Position numbers and translations under genes: made by a program. Below, one piece after another: positions 6,266 through 13,563 of a DNA stretch of 17,582 bases. The notes beneath the pieces are model-generated. The model was not told the origin of the DNA. It searched no databases and saw only the letters and a list, made by a program, of their open reading frames with translations. The stretch lies in NCBI GenBank assembly GCA_025353305.1, contig JANXQX010000142.1, positions 1-17,582 of the forward strand, written 5' to 3'. Each line of letters opens with the position of its first letter. The first letter of the stretch is position 1. The stretch is from Holophagaceae bacterium (lineage in GTDB: Bacteria > Acidobacteriota > Holophagae > Holophagales > Holophagaceae).

Positions 6266-8218
6266 ATGTCCGAGGCCATGTATCCCGTAAAGGATGACAT
6301 CCGAAGTCGCGCCTACATCCAGACCATGGAGGAATACCAGCGCCTGTACCGCCTTTCCATGGACAACCCTGAGTGGTTCTGGGGCGAACAGGCGAAGACG
6401 CTCACGTGGTTCCACCCATGGACTTCAGTGCTGGATGCGGACTACGAAGAAGCCGATTTCGCCTGGTTCTCGGGCGGGCGCCTCAACGCCTGCTTCAATT
6501 GCGTGGACCGGCACCTTCCGACCCTGGCGGATCGGACCGCTATCATCTGGGCGCAGGATGAGCCCGGCGTCTACACCCACATCAGCTATCGGGAACTGAA
6601 ACATAATGTTTGCCGCGTGGCCAACGTGTTGCTGCACCATGGCGTCAAGAAAGGCGATCGCGTCTGCCTGTACATGACGATGATCCCCGAGCTGATCTAC
6701 ACCATGCTCGCCTGCGCCCGCATCGGCGCAGTGCATTCCGTGGTCTTTGGCGGGTTCTCGTCGGAATCCCTGCGGGACCGCATCGTGGACGCCCACTGCA
6801 AGGTGGTGGTCACCGCCAACGAAGGCCTGCGTGGTGGCCGCAAGGTGCCGCTGAAAAAGACGGTGGATCGCGCCGTGGAAGGCATGTCCTTCGTGGAAAC
6901 CGTTCTGGTGGCTCGCCGCACGGACACTGAAGTGGACATGGAGCCAGGCCGGGACTATTGGCTGGATGACGAATGCTCAAAGCAGCGCAGCACCTGCACG
7001 CATGAATGGATGGGCTCGGAAGATCCGCTCTTCGTTCTCTACACCTCGGGAAGCACCGGCAAACCCAAGGGCTTGATGCATACCACCGGTGGCTTCCTTA
7101 CCTATGCCGCATACACCCACAAACTGGTCTTCGACTACCACCCTGGCGACATCTTTTTCTGCGCGGCCGATATCGGTTGGGTGACGGGGCACAGCTACAT
7201 CGTGTATGGGCCGCTGGCGAATGGTGCCACCAGCGTTATCTTCGAATCCACACCGCTCTACCCCGACGCTGGCCGCTACTGGCGGATTGTGGATGATCTC
7301 GGCGTGAACATCCTTTACACTGCGCCGACCGCGCTCCGGGCTCTCGCCCAAGCGGGTGATGAATGGATCAAGCGCTACAGCCGCAAATCGTTGCGCATCC
7401 TTGGAACCGTTGGCGAGCCCATCAATCCAGAAGTATGGCGCTGGTATCACGACGTCATTGGCGATGGCCGATGCACGGTGGTGGACACCTGGTGGCAAAC
7501 AGAAACAGGTGGCATTCTGATCACACCATTACCAGGTGTCACGCCGACCAAGCCGGGTTCCGCCACGCTTCCATTCTTTGGCATCAAGCCCGTCATCGTG
7601 GACCCGGCCACGGGCGCCGTCATGGAAGGCAATGGTGTCTCCGGGGCCCTATGCCTGGGTACACCTTGGCCTGGCCAAGCGCGCACTGTTTTTGGGGATC
7701 ACAAGCGTTTCCGTGAGACCTATTTCACGCAGTATCCGGGCTACTATTTCACCGGCGATGGGGCCCGGCGCGACGAAGATGGCTATTACTGGATTACGGG
7801 ACGTATTGATGATGTCATCAATGTTTCTGGCCATCGGCTTGGCACCGCCGAAGTGGAAAGCGCACTTGTCGCTCACGAATCCGTGGCCGAAGCGGCTGTC
7901 GTTGGCTATCCCCATGCACTCAAGGGGCAGGGCATCTATTGCTATGTGCTGCTCAATAAAGGCTTCGGCAAAGAGGATCCAGAACAACTCATTGGAATGC
8001 TGAAGGAACAGGTGCGCCAAGCCATTGGAGCCTTCGCCGCGCCTGATGTCATCCACATTGCCGCCGGTTTGCCAAAGACCCGCAGCGGCAAGATCATGCG
8101 CCGCATCCTGCGCAAGATCGCCGCCAGCGAATACGAAGGGCTGGGCGACGTCTCCACACTGGCCGAGCCCGATGTGGTCAATTCCCTGATCGAGGAGCAC
8201 CGCTCAGCCCAGGTCTGA
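6266..8218 (+). CDS. acs: Acetyl-CoA synthetase (acetate--CoA ligase, AMP-forming)
   Basis: Converts acetate, ATP and CoA to acetyl-CoA, AMP and PPi through an acetyl-adenylate. The 650-residue length is that of Acs. Seen: P-loop [11 protein letters not shown] (259-269), the acetate-pocket region [10 protein letters not shown] with Trp409/Trp410, the hinge and CoA segment [10 protein letters not shown] ... [20 protein letters not shown], and the C-terminal [11 protein letters not shown]. Lys609 in that motif corresponds to the catalytic lysine that is acetylated by Pat-type enzymes and released by sirtuins in Salmonella, so post-translational control is plausible. AAGGAG at 6253-6258 precedes the ATG by 7 bases. 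It lies 139 bases after the kinase-Usp gene with no clear terminator between, so partial read-through is possible. Propionate may be a side substrate. Confidence 0.95.
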   Translation: MSEAMYPVKDDIRSRAYIQTMEEYQRLYRLSMDNPEWFWGEQAKTLTWFHPWTSVLDADYEEADFAWFSGGRLNACFNCVDRHLPTLADRTAIIWAQDEPGVYTHISYRELKHNVCRVANVLLHHGVKKGDRVCLYMTMIPELIYTMLACARIGAVHSVVFGGFSSESLRDRIVDAHCKVVVTANEGLRGGRKVPLKKTVDRAVEGMSFVETVLVARRTDTEVDMEPGRDYWLDDECSKQRSTCTHEWMGSEDPLFVLYTSGSTGKPKGLMHTTGGFLTYAAYTHKLVFDYHPGDIFFCAADIGWVTGHSYIVYGPLANGATSVIFESTPLYPDAGRYWRIVDDLGVNILYTAPTALRALAQAGDEWIKRYSRKSLRILGTVGEPINPEVWRWYHDVIGDGRCTVVDTWWQTETGGILITPLPGVTPTKPGSATLPFFGIKPVIVDPATGAVMEGNGVSGALCLGTPWPGQARTVFGDHKRFRETYFTQYPGYYFTGDGARRDEDGYYWITGRIDDVINVSGHRLGTAEVESALVAHESVAEAAVVGYPHALKGQGIYCYVLLNKGFGKEDPEQLIGMLKEQVRQAIGAFAAPDVIHIAAGLPKTRSGKIMRRILRKIAASEYEGLGDVSTLAEPDVVNSLIEEHRSAQV

Positions 8219-8301
8219 CCGCGGTCTGTACCAGCACTCAAAGACTAATGATGGCTTGACTTAGACTGATTTCAGAAAAACTCCGCCCCTAAGGGCAGAC
8301 A

Positions 8302-8317
8302 TTTGAGGCGACTCAAA
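8302..8317. repeat. Small dyad TTTGAG-GCGA-CTCAAA between acs and the first porin
   Basis: A perfect 6-bp inverted repeat with a GCGA tetraloop-like centre lies 83 bases after the acs stop. No T-run follows it in either direction (an A-run follows on the plus strand), so it is not a typical terminator. It might be an RNA stem or an operator; its role is unknown. Confidence 0.35.
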
Positions 8318-8345
8318 GAGAAAAAAATCATTTCCATCAGGATTC

Positions 8346-8374
8346 TGGCTTGCAAGTCTGACTTGGAGTATATT
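8346..8374 (+). promoter_or_regulatory. Possible promoter of the first porin gene
   Basis: A good -10-like TATATT (8369-8374) is preceded at 17 bases by TGGCTT (8346-8351), which matches the -35 consensus poorly. It would start transcription near 8381, giving a leader of about 70 bases containing the dyad at 8395-8411. Confidence 0.3.
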
Positions 8375-8394
8375 TGCCCAACTTCTCCTCACTA

Positions 8395-8411
8395 ATCGGA
8401 TCAACCGATCC
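8395..8411 (+). promoter_or_regulatory. Overlapping dyads in the leader of the first porin
   Basis: Two inverted repeats overlap: ATCGG (8395-8399) with CCGAT (8405-8409), and GGATC (8398-8402) with GATCC (8407-8411). They lie about 40 bases before the porin start and just after the presumed transcription start, a position compatible with a repressor operator or a small RNA stem. Confidence 0.3.
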
Positions 8412-8451
8412 CATTCCACTAACCGGCGTAGTCCGCGCCACGGAGGCCTAA

Positions 8452-9618
8452 ATGACAATTTGCACCCATCCGTCCACAAACAGGTTGCTGCGGGGAATCC
8501 TCGTCGCCGGGTTGGCCCTGCCGGCCATGGCTCAGGGCACCACACAGATCAAGACGGACAATTCCTCGATCAAGTTCGGCTTCCTGTTCCAGCCCCAGTA
8601 CGAGGCCATAGGCGCTCCTGTCAAGGACGGCACCATTCAGAATCTGTTCCTCCGCCGCGCCCGTTTCCTTGTTGGCGGCACACTCGGTTCGGACTTCGAA
8701 TACTTCTTCGAGACGGATACCGCCAACCTGGGCAAAACGAATACGGCCGGCACGAATGCCACTGGAAACACCTCAACCATGGTGGTCCAGGATGCTGTCA
8801 TCACCTGGAAGGCTAGAGACGAGTTCAAGATCGACGCCGGCCTGATCCTGATACCCTTCGCACATAACAGCAACCAGAGCGCCGCCTCCCTGCTCTCCTG
8901 GGACTACTTCAGCTACTCCTTTTCCCAGAATGCAGCCTTTGGCACCAATGTTGGACGGGATACAGGTGTTCAATTCAGGGGGCTTATCGCCAAGAAATTC
9001 GAGTATCGCCTGGGTGCCTTCCAGGGCAAACGGATCGCCGAGAGTGCTGCCACCACCGCGGATCCCAACGGCCTCACGCAGTCACGCAACGCCATGCGCA
9101 TCGCAGGCCGACTCCAGTACAACTTTTTCGACGCCGAGACCGGCATGTTCTACGCAGGCAGCTATGCGGGGGCCAAAAAGATCCTCTCCATCGGCCTTGG
9201 CTACGACAAGCAGGACGAGTACACCGGCAGCGCCTACGACATCTTTTTCGATTGGCCCCTCGCGAACAAGGATGTGCTGACCTTCCAGTTGAACCAGGTC
9301 AACTATGACGGTAAGACCTGGTTGACGTCGTTGACCAAACAGAGCGGACTCTCCGCCGAGGCGGGATACCGTTTCAGCGCTTTGAAGTTCAGCCCCATCC
9401 TCCGCTATGAAAAGAAGACCTTCGACGTCCACACCGCCACCAACCTGGATGAGACCCGCATCGGCGGCGGCCTAGCGTTCTGGCTCAAGGGGAACAACGC
9501 CAATGTGAAAATCTTTTACAACAATATCAAGCCGGAAAACGTAGTGGTTGGAACGGCCCTGACCAAACAGCATTCCTATGATCAGATCAACGTCCAGTTC
9601 CAGTACTTCATCTTCTAA
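8452..9618 (+). CDS. Outer-membrane porin, phosphate-selective porin O/P-like
   Basis: Predicted outer-membrane beta-barrel of 388 residues. It begins with a Sec signal peptide: basic region ending NRLLRG, hydrophobic core ILVAGLALPA, and probable cleavage after AMA at about residue 27. The mature part alternates polar and aromatic residues in strand-like stretches (FGFLFQPQYEA, RRARFLVGGTLGSDFEYFFE) and ends QFQYFIF; the terminal Phe is the usual BAM recognition signal. The pattern of an early RRAR segment followed by a metal-free barrel resembles the porin O/P family, but the substrate is not evident. GGAGG at 8442-8446 lies 5 bases before the ATG. It sits between acs (same strand) and the convergent liv operon end. 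It may admit small organic acids, amino acids or phosphate; that choice is open. Confidence 0.8.
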   Translation: MTICTHPSTNRLLRGILVAGLALPAMAQGTTQIKTDNSSIKFGFLFQPQYEAIGAPVKDGTIQNLFLRRARFLVGGTLGSDFEYFFETDTANLGKTNTAGTNATGNTSTMVVQDAVITWKARDEFKIDAGLILIPFAHNSNQSAASLLSWDYFSYSFSQNAAFGTNVGRDTGVQFRGLIAKKFEYRLGAFQGKRIAESAATTADPNGLTQSRNAMRIAGRLQYNFFDAETGMFYAGSYAGAKKILSIGLGYDKQDEYTGSAYDIFFDWPLANKDVLTFQLNQVNYDGKTWLTSLTKQSGLSAEAGYRFSALKFSPILRYEKKTFDVHTATNLDETRIGGGLAFWLKGNNANVKIFYNNIKPENVVVGTALTKQHSYDQINVQFQYFIF

Positions 9619-9635
9619 CCGCTCCTCTGACGTTT

Positions 9636-9679
9636 CGGGCCAGCTCCCTCCGCGAACCAAAGCGAGGGGGACTGGCCCG
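9636..9679. repeat. Imperfect hairpin between convergent porin and CBS genes
   Basis: CGGGCCAG (9636-9643) pairs perfectly with CTGGCCCG (9672-9679). The inner part continues imperfectly (CCCTCCGC against GCGAGGG, one bulge). It lies 17 bases after the porin stop and 28 bases beyond the CBS gene stop. No clear T-run follows on either strand, so it may be a shared rho-assisted or weak terminator; this is the only candidate for either gene. Confidence 0.45.
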
Positions 9680-9707
9680 GAACGCGTGATGCCAGCAGAA
9701 CTTCAAA

Positions 9708-10127
9708 TCAAAGCTTCGGGAACTCGGTCACCACAGCCCTCAGTATGTCCCCCACCGACATGATGCCCACCAGGTTGCCATGTTCATCCACGACACAAAG
9801 CCCGTACAGCTTGTGGTCTAGGAAGGCCTGGGCCGCCGTTGCCAGCTCTGTATCAGCCGTTACGGTGTGCGGAGTGGGATTCATCACCTCTTTCACTGGA
9901 GTCTTCGAAAGAAGGTAGTGCACTTCCCAGGTGTCCAGTGAGGTGGCCTTCCCGGGTGAATAATCCTTGATCATCCGATCGGTGACGAGACCCACGAAAC
10001 GGCCTTTGTCCATGATGGGCAGGCGTCGGATGTTTTTCTCTTTCATCATGTGGATGGCCTCGATCATCGAAGCATCCTGCTCGATGGTGATGGGGTTCTT
10101 GGTCATCCATTTTTCGACTTTAGTCAT
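9708..10127 (-). CDS. Tandem CBS-domain protein, last gene of the liv operon
   Basis: Small 139-residue cytosolic protein consisting of one Bateman module and no other domain. CBS 1 spans about residues 7-57 (starting WMTKNPITIEQDASMIEA) and CBS 2 about 81-133 (starting VMNPTPHTVTAD). CBS 2 ends with GIMSVGDI, the G-x-x-S/T-x-x-D pattern that contacts adenine nucleotides; CBS 1 has GLVTDRMI, without Asp at the same place, so perhaps only one site binds well. It starts 9 bases after livF; its AGGAGA site overlaps the livF stop, showing translational linkage. Such modules control some ABC importers (OpuA) and enzymes by sensing AMP/ATP or ionic state. A regulatory role for this transporter is inferred from position. 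AcuB-like proteins are related but usually carry an ACT domain, absent here. Confidence 0.85.
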   Translation of the reverse strand: MTKVEKWMTKNPITIEQDASMIEAIHMMKEKNIRRLPIMDKGRFVGLVTDRMIKDYSPGKATSLDTWEVHYLLSKTPVKEVMNPTPHTVTADTELATAAQAFLDHKLYGLCVVDEHGNLVGIMSVGDILRAVVTEFPKL

Positions 10128-10136
10128 GGCTTTCTC

Positions 10137-10841
10137 CTACATGCCCAGGAACGCTTTCTTCACGTGGTCATTGTTCAGCAGGTCCTCGCCTTTGCCGGTG
10201 AGCACCACGCGGCCCGTTTCCATGACGTAGGCCCGGTGCGCGATGCGGAGCGACTGGTAGACGTTCTGTTCCACCAGCAGGATGGTGACGCCCTGCTGGT
10301 TGATGCCCTGGATGATCTCGAAGATGTTCTTCACTAGGAGCGGTGAGAGGCCCAAGCTCGGTTCGTCCAGCATCAGCAGCTTCGGGTTGGCCATGAGGCC
10401 GCGGCCGATGGCGAGCATCTGCTGCTCGCCGCCGGACATGGTGCCGCCCAGCTGTTTCTCCCGCTCCGCCAGCCTGGGGAAAAAGGTGAAGACCCTTTCC
10501 AGGTTGCGGGCGCGGTCAGCACGGGTGGCCTTGACGTAGGACCCCATCCGAAGGTTTTCGAGCACTGACATTTCCGGGAAGATCTTGCGGCCCTCGGGCA
10601 CTTGGACGACGCCTAGCTCAACCACCTGGTGGGATTCGAGCCGCATAAGCTCCGCGCCGTTGTACGAGATCGAGCCTTTGCCGGGTTTCACGGTGCGGGA
10701 GATGTTTTTGAGGGTGGTGCTTTTCCCCGCGCCGTTGCTTCCGACGACCGTGACAATCTCGCCTTCGTTCACCTCCAGGCTGATATCCCAGAGCACGCGC
10801 ATGTCGCCATAGCTGAAGCTGAGGTTCTCGATCTTAAGCAT
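10137..10841 (-). CDS. livF: Branched-chain amino acid-type ABC transporter ATP-binding protein LivF
   Basis: One of two ATPases that power the importer, acting on the cytoplasmic face with LivG. The 234-residue product carries Walker A GSNGAGKST (34-42), Q-loop Gln80 in VVQVPEGR, the ABC signature MSGGEQ (135-140, Met in place of the usual Leu), Walker B LLMLDEP with Asp159 and Glu160, and a typical LivF ending (GEDLLNND ... FLGM). The ATG at 10841 is chosen over an in-frame start 17 codons earlier because it gives the family length and begins MLKIENLSFSYG; it overlaps the livG stop by 8 bases (ATGCTTAA), with GGTGAG just upstream. The overlap implies coupled translation and one-to-one stoichiometry with LivG. 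Confidence 0.93.
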   Translation of the reverse strand: MLKIENLSFSYGDMRVLWDISLEVNEGEIVTVVGSNGAGKSTTLKNISRTVKPGKGSISYNGAELMRLESHQVVELGVVQVPEGRKIFPEMSVLENLRMGSYVKATRADRARNLERVFTFFPRLAEREKQLGGTMSGGEQQMLAIGRGLMANPKLLMLDEPSLGLSPLLVKNIFEIIQGINQQGVTILLVEQNVYQSLRIAHRAYVMETGRVVLTGKGEDLLNNDHVKKAFLGM

Positions 10842-11553
10842 GGCTCTCACCCAGGTAGGCATCGATGACGGCCTGGTTTTGGACAACTTCATCCGGCGAA
10901 CCTTCGGTGAGTTTCTCCCCGGAATTGAGCACCACGATGCGGTCCGAGATCCGCATGATGGTTTTCATATCGTGTTCGATCACCATCTGGCTTACGCCCC
11001 TGGCTTTGATGTCGAGGATGAGCCGGATGATTTCCTCGCTCTCGCTCGGATTGAGGCCGCCCATCACTTCGTCCAGCAGCAGTAGGTCAGGTTTGGTCGC
11101 AAGCACGCGGGCGACCTCCAGTTTCTTGCGCTCGCCGATGGGAAGGCCTCCCGCCAGGAAGTCCGCCTTGTGGGAAAGGTGCACCACTTCAATCTGTTCC
11201 ATCGCGATTTCGCGCGCCACCCTCAGGGAGTTTGTGCGGCACAGCGCGCCCACCATCACGTTGTCCACGACGCTAAGTTTGCCCAGTGGCCGAACCTTCT
11301 GCCAGGTGCGCACCATGCCCAGCTTGCAGACTTTGTCCGGCTGCAGGCCGTTCATGCGCCGACCCTTGAAGAAGACATCGCCTTTCGAGGGCGGATAATA
11401 GCCGGTGATGCAGTTGAAGAGCGTGGTCTTGCCGGCTCCATTGGGCCCGATGAGGCCCATGATCATGCCTTCCTCCATGCTGAAGGAGACATCCGAGTTG
11501 GCAGCCAGGCCGCCAAAGAACTTGCTGACGTGCTGGATTTCCAGGATGGCCAT
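10834..11553 (-). CDS. livG: Branched-chain amino acid-type ABC transporter ATP-binding protein LivG
   Basis: Second ATPase of the importer, 239 residues. Seen: Walker A GPNGAGKTT (36-44), Q-loop in GMVRTWQ, a divergent signature LPIGERKKLEVARVL where many relatives have L-P/S-Y-G-Q/E, and Walker B DLLLLDEVMGGLNP, with Val where most ABC proteins have Pro after the catalytic Glu. The Glu itself is kept and the Asp-Glu-Val variant occurs in a LivG subgroup, so activity is expected. His of the switch region is in MVIEHDM. The ATG at 11553 overlaps the livM stop (TGATG), with AGGAAAGG upstream; a GTG one codon earlier is an equal alternative. The C-terminal codons overlap livF. Confidence 0.92.
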   Translation of the reverse strand: MAILEIQHVSKFFGGLAANSDVSFSMEEGMIMGLIGPNGAGKTTLFNCITGYYPPSKGDVFFKGRRMNGLQPDKVCKLGMVRTWQKVRPLGKLSVVDNVMVGALCRTNSLRVAREIAMEQIEVVHLSHKADFLAGGLPIGERKKLEVARVLATKPDLLLLDEVMGGLNPSESEEIIRLILDIKARGVSQMVIEHDMKTIMRISDRIVVLNSGEKLTEGSPDEVVQNQAVIDAYLGESHA

Positions 11554-12629
11554 CACGCCTTTCCTTTCTTCATCCGTGAGCCCAGCTTGCGGATGAAGCC
11601 CAGCACCCCCTCGGGCATGAAGAGGATCACGATCACCACCAGGATTCCGTAGATCAGCACGTGGGCGTGGGCCAGATTCTCCTTGAGGAAGGTTCCAGTG
11701 GCCGAGGCCGGGTCCACGAATCCGGTCTTGAAGATGCCTTCCGCGATGACGTTGCTGCGCAGGGCTTCCGACAAGGGAACCAGCGCGATGGCGCCGACCA
11801 CCGGGCCGTAGATGGTGCCGATGCCACCGATGATGCAGACGAGCACGATCTGGACGCTGAGATCCAGGGAAAGAACGGTGGTGGGATCCACGAAACCCAC
11901 GTAGATGGCGTAGAAGCTACCGGCCAAAGCGGTGAGTGTCGCTGAGATGGCCAAGCCGATGTTCTTGTACAAGGGGATGTTTATGCCCAGGGAATGAGCG
12001 GCATCCTGGTCCTCGCGGATGGCCTGGAAGTAGTAGCCGAGCTTTGAGTGCTGCACCCCCCAAGTCACCGCGATCGTGATGAGCGCCAGGCTGAGACCGA
12101 TGTAATAGAAGGGCACTTTAGTGAGGAAGTCGGTCACCACGTGCTCACCGATCTTGAACACCGGAATCTCCGTGGCCAGAATCCCTTCGGCGCCCTTGGT
12201 GATTGAGTTGAGGTTGGTGGCCGACAAGCGCATGATTTCCGCCACCGCGATGGAGGCCAGCACGAAATAAGGCCCTCTCAAGCGGAAACAGATGGACCCG
12301 ATGATGAGGGCCACCACCAGGACGGCCGCGATGCCAGCCCAGACTCCGATCCACGGCGGCACCTGGCGAAACTGCATGAGCATCACGGTGGTGTAGGCGC
12401 CCACGCCGAAGTAGGCGGCGTGGCCCACGGAATATTGGCCGGTGTAGCCGCCCAGGATGTTCCAGCTCTCCCCCATGATGGTGCTCAGGAAGATAAGGAT
12501 CATGATGTGAAGGGCGTAGGGGCTGCTCACGTAGCGCGGCACTGCGAAGAGGCTTCCGACGATGAGCAAGGCTATGGCCAGCTTGACGAGAGCTGCCTTG
12601 GATGAGGAGGTTGTTGTCGTGGTGGCCAT
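11553..12629 (-). CDS. livM: Branched-chain amino acid-type ABC transporter permease LivM
   Basis: One of the two inner-membrane permeases. The 358-residue protein has a short Thr/Ser-rich N-terminus (MATTTTTSSS) and then about ten hydrophobic segments. Family marks are NILGGYTGQYSVGHAAYFG near residue 60 and the cytoplasmic coupling loop AIREDQDAAHSLGIN, which docks on the ATPases. The ATG at 12629 is chosen because the 31 further in-frame upstream codons lie inside livH and are not LivM-like, and because GGGGCGGA directly precedes it and overlaps the livH stop region. The gap after livH is 8 bases, and the stop overlaps the livG start, so the gene is embedded in the operon. The C-terminus is basic (MKKGKA), as expected for a cytoplasmic end. 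Confidence 0.92.
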   Translation of the reverse strand: MATTTTTSSSKAALVKLAIALLIVGSLFAVPRYVSSPYALHIMILIFLSTIMGESWNILGGYTGQYSVGHAAYFGVGAYTTVMLMQFRQVPPWIGVWAGIAAVLVVALIIGSICFRLRGPYFVLASIAVAEIMRLSATNLNSITKGAEGILATEIPVFKIGEHVVTDFLTKVPFYYIGLSLALITIAVTWGVQHSKLGYYFQAIREDQDAAHSLGINIPLYKNIGLAISATLTALAGSFYAIYVGFVDPTTVLSLDLSVQIVLVCIIGGIGTIYGPVVGAIALVPLSEALRSNVIAEGIFKTGFVDPASATGTFLKENLAHAHVLIYGILVVIVILFMPEGVLGFIRKLGSRMKKGKA

Positions 12630-12637
12630 GTCCGCCC

Positions 12638-13504
12638 CTACATCCGTGACTTGCCGAGCAGGCCGCTTGGTTTGAAGAGCAGGACCAATAGGAAGATCAC
12701 ATAGACCACCACGTCCTTCCATCCTGATGAAATGTAGACCGCGCCCATGGATTCGGACACTCCCACGATGACTCCGCCGATGGCGGCCCCCACGACGCTG
12801 CCCATGCCGCCCAGCACCGTGATGACGAAAGCCTTCAAGGTGAAGACGCTGCCCACCTGGGGAAAGATGTAGTAGGTCGGAGAGATGAGCGCGCCCGCGG
12901 TGCCCGCGAGTCCGGCGCCGAGCCCGAAAGCGATCCCGGACATGCGCTTTACGTTGATGCCCATGAGCTGCGCGGCTTCACGATCCTGGGCCGTGGCCCT
13001 CACGGCCTGCCCCGTGTTGGTCTTCACCAGGAACCAATAAAGCCCGGCCGTGATGACGGCGGTGATCAGGAACGAGATGGTCAGCGGTTGGGAGATGGAG
13101 ATCCCCCCGATCGAGATGCTGGATGAGGAATAGGTGGTGGAGAGGATTTTGTAATCCGAGGTGAAGGCCAGCATCATCGTGTTGCTCATGATCAGTCCCA
13201 TGCCGATGGTCAGCAGGATCTGATTCTGGGGCAGCGCATCAAGCACCCTGTTGATGAGGACTTTCTGGAGGAACACGCCCAGCAGGTACATCAGCGGGAA
13301 GCTGATGAGAACGGAGACGAAGGGGTCGATTCCGGCCATGCTGAAAAGCATGTAGGTCAGGTACATCCCGATCATCATGATGTCGCCGTGAGCGAAATTG
13401 ATGATCCGCATGACGCCGAAGATGAGGGTGAGCCCGATCCCGATGAGCGCGTAGACGCCGCCCACCAGGATTCCGCTGATCAGAGATTGCAGAAATATAG
13501 TCAT
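12638..13504 (-). CDS. livH: Branched-chain amino acid-type ABC transporter permease LivH
   Basis: Partner permease of LivM, 288 residues and about eight hydrophobic segments. Characteristic are the start ISGILVGGVYALIGIGLTL, then FGVMRIINFAHGD near residue 35, the coupling loop RATAQDREAAQLMGIN, and the C-terminal LVLLFKPSGLLG. GAGGGA lies 8 bases before the ATG. A perfect 9-bp hairpin sits in the 59 bases between livK and this gene, which suggests that livK and livH are on one transcript but that expression drops after livK. The substrate is set mainly by the binding protein, so a branched-chain amino acid is only the default label. Confidence 0.92.
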   Translation of the reverse strand: MTIFLQSLISGILVGGVYALIGIGLTLIFGVMRIINFAHGDIMMIGMYLTYMLFSMAGIDPFVSVLISFPLMYLLGVFLQKVLINRVLDALPQNQILLTIGMGLIMSNTMMLAFTSDYKILSTTYSSSSISIGGISISQPLTISFLITAVITAGLYWFLVKTNTGQAVRATAQDREAAQLMGINVKRMSGIAFGLGAGLAGTAGALISPTYYIFPQVGSVFTLKAFVITVLGGMGSVVGAAIGGVIVGVSESMGAVYISSGWKDVVVYVIFLLVLLFKPSGLLGKSRM

Positions 13505-13524
13505 CCGCGGATTCCCTCAGATCC

Positions 13525-13551
13525 GTCGGGGCACCACCGGGATGCCCCGAC
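13525..13551 (-). promoter_or_regulatory. Intercistronic hairpin between livK and livH
   Basis: GTCGGGGCA (13525-13533) and TGCCCCGAC (13543-13551) form a perfect 9-bp stem with a 9-base loop, in the 59-base gap of the operon. There is no T-run after it in the direction of transcription. Elements of this kind commonly protect the upstream mRNA end or cause partial termination, giving more binding protein than membrane components; here that is inference. Confidence 0.55.
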
Positions 13552-13563
13552 TTGCTGGTGCGC

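Noticed and set aside
12630..12722. 31-codon N-terminal extension of LivM
   Set aside because: It lies inside livH and is not LivM-like; ATG 12629 with GGGGCGGA upstream fits better.
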